64,000 bases of DNA from Culex pipiens pallens (Eukaryota; Arthropoda; Insecta; Diptera; Culicidae), in the NCBI RefSeq assembly GCF_016801865.2, contig NC_068938.1:223402663-223466662 (forward strand), in the 5' to 3' direction. Shown in pieces: positions 59,166 through 64,000 of the stretch. A program made the translations under genes and the position numbers. The notes beneath the pieces are model-generated. The model saw only the letters and a list, made by a program, of their open reading frames with translations. It was not told where the DNA came from and made no database searches. Each line of letters opens with the position of its first letter. Position 1 is the first letter of the stretch.

Positions 59166-59788
59166 AAAATCAATTTTCCACTTAATTTTGCGATCTGAAC
59201 CACTGTGCAATTGTTACTGAGAAAGTTTCCAAATAAAAAGTTAACAGTTAAGTTTTTATTGGGAAGCTATAAATTGAACAAGGTGCAAGATATTGCGCGT
59301 ATTCCCGAAAAAGACACGTGGCATACCAGCCTCGAAACGACGCGCCGCGTTTTCGGCAAATGCGCGCTGTCCAATCCCATACTGTGCATTTTGTTTTTGT
59401 TGATCTTCTTCTTCGAATTGCATGGCATTGTTGCCGGGAATGTTTTTTATTGCACCAAAAGTGCAGAAAATCGCTGGCAACAGTGTCTGCGGCACATTCT
59501 GAAATGCCGCGCGGCGTGTACCTTCAAGAGAAACGGACGATATCGAAATTTATTTCGATTGCAAATTTGATTTTACGTCTAAAAATCAAAATCAAAAATC
59601 ATGATCTTTTCAAAAATTGGGAACACTGCCAAATTTAGACAAACTTGTGTCATAGCTCAAACGATAGTATTTTTCATCTAATCTATATTCAAAAACAATA
59701 TTTTTCAAAAAAAAATAATTTGGGCAATTGATTTTTGTGTGAAAAATCCAATAAAAAAATAAAAAAAAAATACTCATTTTTGAGAGAA
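59166..59788 (+). repeat. Direct repeat, copy A (with about 275-bp insertion)
   Basis: Shares with 59826-60246 the words CAATTTTCCACTTAATTTTG, CGATCTGAACCACTGTGCAA, AATTTGATTTTACGTCTAAA, GGGAACACTGCCAAATTT and AACTTGTGTCAT in the same order. Copy A contains about 275 bp of GC-richer DNA (near 59287-59562) after AAGGTGCA that copy B lacks, and misses about 70 bp that B has. A 121-codon frame (59205-59570) lies mostly in the extra segment, but no domain is recognisable. Confidence 0.75.
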
Positions 59789-59825
59789 AAAAGACACCAA
59801 AGCTCCAAAACTGCATCATTATTCG

Positions 59826-60246
59826 GAAAATCAATTTTCCACCTAATTTTGCGATCTGGACCGCTGTGCAATGGTGACTGAGAAAGCTTCCTAAAAAAAA
59901 GTTAACAGGAAAAATTAATTAACAGACTCATACTTTCAGAGGCTTCAATATCGTTGAAGCAAATATAAAAGAAATTTTCAGCTATAACTTGAAAAAGGTG
60001 CACAAATTTGATTTTACGTCTAAAAATTAGTTTCGACTTTTTTCAACGTTTATCAAATATCATGATCTTTTAGAAAATCGGGAACACTGCCAAATTTTGA
60101 AAACTTGTGTCATCGCTCAAAAGATAGTATTTTTCTATAATTTATATACAAAAACAAGATGTTTCAAAAATGATTAATATGCGCAATTTATTTTTTGTGA
60201 AAAGTCCAATTAAAAAATTCAAAAACCTACTCATTCTTGAGAGATT
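59826..60246 (+). repeat. Direct repeat, copy B
   Basis: Second copy, about 660 bp downstream of copy A. It runs uninterrupted from AAAATCAATTTTCCACC through GAAAAAGGTGCACAAATTTG to CTACTCATTCTTGAGAG. Divergence from copy A is well above 10 percent by eye, so the duplication is old or the two are independent insertions of one family. Confidence 0.75.
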
Positions 60247-63200
60247 TGTTCTATACTGTAAAAATTGGATTTTTCAAGATCAGTAATATTTTTGAACCTT
60301 TTCCAACAAAATCTAAACTAAATAGAGCTCATAGCAATTTAGAGTAGAGATTCAATATAATTGGTCATTTTACAGGATATCGGCAGCTCCCGTATGGGTG
60401 TACGCGGCAAGTGCCAGCTCACCCCCGACAGCAGGTGATGTCATATCTTGTTTCAATATACCACCACCACTACCACTGTGTCAACAACATCGCAATCTGT
60501 GCGATAACCAGATAACAACTCGGCCGAAGCTTCCAAATAATTCAATTACAACGCGATAAGCCCTGATTTTGGCAAAGCCTGCCATGCATCGAATCGAAAC
60601 TATTAGAGAAAGCAAAGCCTACTTGTATTTACAAAAAATAAACTTTATATCAAAAGAAATCAAACTAAAACATCCTACAATTGTTCCGGGCAAAATAAAT
60701 CTATCATTCAGCTGTCGTGTCACGTATGGAGCAATATTTCCTGGACGTCGACGTTGACATTGGTCCAAAGAGAAGGTGTTCGCGTCACAAGGTGGACTAC
60801 ACAACAAAAACAGTGCTGATAAGAACATGAAGATAACTTTTTGTGTCGCATCGTGCTACACACCACGTTTTTCAGCTGTGAATGAACCGCAAGTTTGTTT
60901 CAAAAGTTATCCAGTAACCAGAGTCTTACGGCACCATTGAAGATGTTACACAGCCAACTGCGATCTATTGCATGTTGAACTATTTTGAACAATTTTATTG
61001 CCTTTTAAATTTTACGGCACCTTCAAATCTGCATTTGTCTTTATTTAGTTGAACGTTTAGCAGCAAAAAAACTACTTGCAAATTTGTATCAACGTCGTGA
61101 AAGAATTTGAATGTGTCTTCTACTTTGAAGCAGTTTTGCGGTTTGTTGCCGAACTTCCACCAACGGCGCCAGCAAATTTATGACTTTTTCAGTTGGAGTT
61201 TGTGACGAACTAGAAGAACCTCAAAAGTGGTTCGTTTTTATGGCTCGTCTGCATAGTAGAGATGCACACAAGTGGTGGTTTCCCTCACTGCTCGTATCGT
61301 TGTTTGCTTGAATCTCTTCGACACACACACGAGGTTACTCTTATCAGAGCAAGCTTCTCTGCCCGTATCACATTTTACCCCTTTACACAAAACGAGGGGA
61401 CATCCAGTAATTAAATCTTACATTCCAGCGGTACCACTCGAGAGCGGAACTCCACATTGGTGGACCCCTCATCACTTCTTAAGGGGGACGTCGCTATCCG
61501 ATTTGCTCTCCCTCATTTGTCGCCTCAACCAACCATGACAAACTGCTCGTGCACTGGTTGATAAGAACGTGGTTCTTTCGTTAGTGAATTGAGTGAGAAA
61601 TAATTATTCAGTCAATTTTCATGTTTTCAAACAAACACGGTTTTGTTATCAAACACCCCCCGTAATTGGACATGGAACATATTGACAGCGGGAAGGTAGA
61701 TTGTGGCTACCCACGCCAATCGAAGTAGTCTGCAGGTACGACGGTCTGACGTGGAAACTTCTTCAGGCAACTTTGGGGCTTGACGCAATGATTGGAGAGT
61801 AGGTTGCTACGATGGAATCGCCAAATTGCAATTGAAAGATTTTAAAGGACTACAAATATGGCAAATATTAAAATATCCAATGTTTTACCAACATTTCTCA
61901 TGTCTGAAAAAATCTCAAGTGTTTCCAAGCAATAGTGAGATGTCTTGTACAGACGAAAACAGAAAGCTTACTAATTGCTGAATAAATTATCCTTTAAAAA
62001 CTTGTCGCATTGTCGTACCCGTCAACACCAACTGGGCAAAAGATGAAACTATTGCCAAAGCTTTACTCAGCCGGGCAGCTTGTCAATCCCGGAGGAAAAA
62101 CTTTGCCAGCGGCTGTTGGAACGTATTTAAGCACATACCAGAACAGAAGCAGCAGCAGCAACTTTTTTGCATTAGCAATACCCGAGCAAACTTGAACAGC
62201 AGCTGCTGACGTACTTATCTCGAGCGAGAGTTTTCTTCCCACTTTATTTATTTAGTTGCGCAAAGTTGGCCACTTCTTTTACGAGCTCAATCGCGCACAC
62301 AGCTTGCCTCGATCAATCATGCGAAAACAACCATTTTGAGAACTTAATCAAAGAGAGCCTTGATTTAATGGTCCTGGTTTGGCCATCTTTGGTAAAAAGG
62401 TCGCTGCCAAGGCTTCGAACGCAGCTCAGCTCGGGTGACTCAGCAGCGTTGAATGAACTAAAATCCGAAAACTTGCAGCGGACTTTGAAGTTCGAGTCGA
62501 GAGAAGCGAGAAAAAAAATTCCCGCTGAAATCCAGTTTCACGTTCAAGGAGACGAACGCTGGTTGAAACGAGAAACTGGAAAAACCGACTGATTGCCGGG
62601 TTGTTGAAAAGTTGCCACTGTCCAGCGGAGTAGGCCCCACACATGATCTGGATCCAAGCAGGCCGAATGGCAACAACAACAGGGGGACCGATATAGGAAA
62701 CCCGAAAAGGGCCAATGACAAGGGCGAGAGGAAAACAAGCAGCCAGCTCAGATTTACGTCCCGGCCGAGTAAGTCGTGCAGAAGAAAAGGCATCATTAGT
62801 TTTGCAAATTTGCAAGTCCACAAGCGGAGAGGCCGGACACGGTGGGTGGGGTGTTTGTTTCCATCAAGTCTCGTTCTTCTGGATTCGGCTGCCACTCTGT
62901 ATTCCTCTTCCTTGCTCGCGATCCGCTCTAATGGATTTTACGCTGAAAAATTATGGGGAAACATGACCCCAGTTGGCATTCCAACATAGACAACTCCAGA
63001 AAATGTCCAGACCCAACGTAATTCTTCAGCAAACTTTCAAGACATTTATGTTTGACAGCATTGACCTTTTTAAACAGTACATCCCCACGCAGATCAAAGC
63101 AGTCCGGGAGACGAACCCGCTTTCTGTCGCAGCCTACCTAGACGACGCAGTCGGAACGAAACACGGATATCACTCACTCACGCCACCGAGAACCAACACG

Positions 63201-64000
63201 GCAAATTTACGTTTACCGAGGCATGAACCCGGCGAGCGAGGCGTTCGCATCGTTGCAGAGGACAAAAAATTGCACTTCTTTTCGCCGTCCAAACGTGCTC
63301 GTCGCAAAAATAACGCCGTTTCTTCCGTTCCCGGAGGCTACAGCCGACGAGTCTCCGGCAAAGGACACACAACACACGATTATAACATAAATCGAAATTG
63401 GACACCCTTACCCTTAAAGTTTGAGGTGGGGTAGGTGACTCTAACCATCCAAGCTTGCCATGGCTTCAAAGTTATCCAGAACGTGTCTGGGAAGGACCAT
63501 GACCACATGGTTGGAGGGTGGGGTGCGCGTGGGGGGGGGGATAAAAAATTGAGATATATGTGGGTACCGGCTTTTGGGGAAGGTGCAAAAAAATACAATT
63601 TGTTTTTCGCTTCGACAACTGGGAAATTGAATAAAAAAAGTTCAAGAAGACCATTAAAACGAATTGGATTCGTTCTGGAGTTGAACGGAAGAGGAAAATA
63701 TGGAAATGTTTTAGGGAAGTGTCAGTGGATATTTATACATTTTCCAGAATTATGCGACCATTTAACAACAAAGTCAGATAGTTACGAACATATTGTGAAA
63801 AATTTCACTTAAAAAGTGTGCAAGTTACAATTATATCAAATTCATGATATCCAATGATACTATTTCACACAAATATGGATCCAAATCCCTCGCTTGGTCC
63901 AAAAGCAATCCTAAAACTGTCAGACCTTGACTGTCAAATGCAGAACAAAAATGTAAACAGAATATTGGTGAATACAAATCGAAGAGAGAAAATTTCAACA
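60247..64000. other. Non-coding stretch to the window end
   Basis: Single-copy DNA from about 60370. The longest frames are 153 codons (62973-63434, plus), 145 and 131 codons (62458-62895 and 62426-62821, minus) and 125 codons (62612-62989 and 63435-63812, plus); they overlap each other and show no family features. A run of 10 G lies at about 63531-63540. The dispersed motif occurs at 60617, 62629 and 62657. Confidence 0.45.

Larger units (their letters stand above)
1135..62663. other. Dispersed motif GCCTRCTNNG, about 45 sites
   Basis: Read by eye on both strands. GCCTACT (or inverse) starts at 1135, 1948, 4625, 6052, 7708, 9585, 12526, 27702, 27774, 28494, 33723, 38886, 38947, 39063, 39146, 40110, 43962, 47503, 49520, 50046, 50559, 51495, 54397, 54494, 55736, 60617 and 62629. 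GCCTGCT (or inverse) starts at 6220, 9500, 12188, 13594, 15829, 16677, 27618, 28926, 32528, 43368, 46505, 50077, 50294, 55000, 56199, 57784, 58456 and 62657. In 32 of 45 the third base after the core is G, often followed by AT or AC. None lies in the satellite or the retrotransposon. Confidence 0.55.

Overview
The window is eukaryotic and almost entirely non-coding. It most resembles an intergenic or intronic stretch of a culicine mosquito genome, Culex being the best guess. The grounds are a Juan-type Jockey-clade retrotransposon, a SINE with two tRNA-like modules in tandem (a layout described for Culex), several foldback elements of a kind common in mosquitoes, and AT-rich repeat DNA alternating with GC-richer single-copy blocks. 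The species call is inference; no similarity search was run.

Layout. 1-4.3 kb holds a foldback element, a diverged dispersed repeat and a 0.75 kb interspersed repeat with an internal duplication. 4.3-10.9 kb is mostly single-copy DNA with a candidate 37-nt exon on the minus strand at 9.07 kb. 10.9-11.4 kb is the SINE plus a 39-bp tandem duplication. 14.1-15.6 kb is a 1.5 kb near-perfect inverted repeat. 17.96-26.97 kb is a 9 kb minisatellite of about 1000 copies of the 9-mer TTTTGGTCA, with kilobase-scale higher-order structure and a right edge that changes to TTTTGGTAA, TTTTTGTAA and TATTGGTAA. 29.9-30.7 and 44.9-45.3 kb are two members of one foldback family. 34.13-38.44 kb is one Juan-like retrotransposon on the minus strand, bounded by perfect 16-bp target-site duplications; ORF1 and the endonuclease/reverse transcriptase part of ORF2 are open, but the ORF2 C-terminus is lost by a frameshift and an apparent deletion. 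52.5-53.6 kb is a second large inverted repeat, 54.64-54.81 kb a small poly-C MITE, and 59.2-60.2 kb a direct duplication.

The only secure protein-coding genes are the two retrotransposon ORFs. Weaker evidence suggests host transcription on the minus strand: a signal-peptide-like first exon ending in a consensus splice donor (58.06-57.98 kb), a possible terminal exon (56.41-56.12 kb), and three short segments (9.07, 45.4 and 56.9 kb) that each sit between a long polypyrimidine tract plus TTGCAG and a GTAAGT donor. Two of these three are homologous to each other.

The least expected signal is a short dispersed motif, GCCTRCTNNG (often continuing GAT or GAC). I found about 45 copies of its 7-mer core on both strands. 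They lie in the single-copy blocks and are absent from the satellite and the retrotransposon. It looks like a binding site for a sequence-specific DNA-binding protein, but I cannot match it to a known factor.
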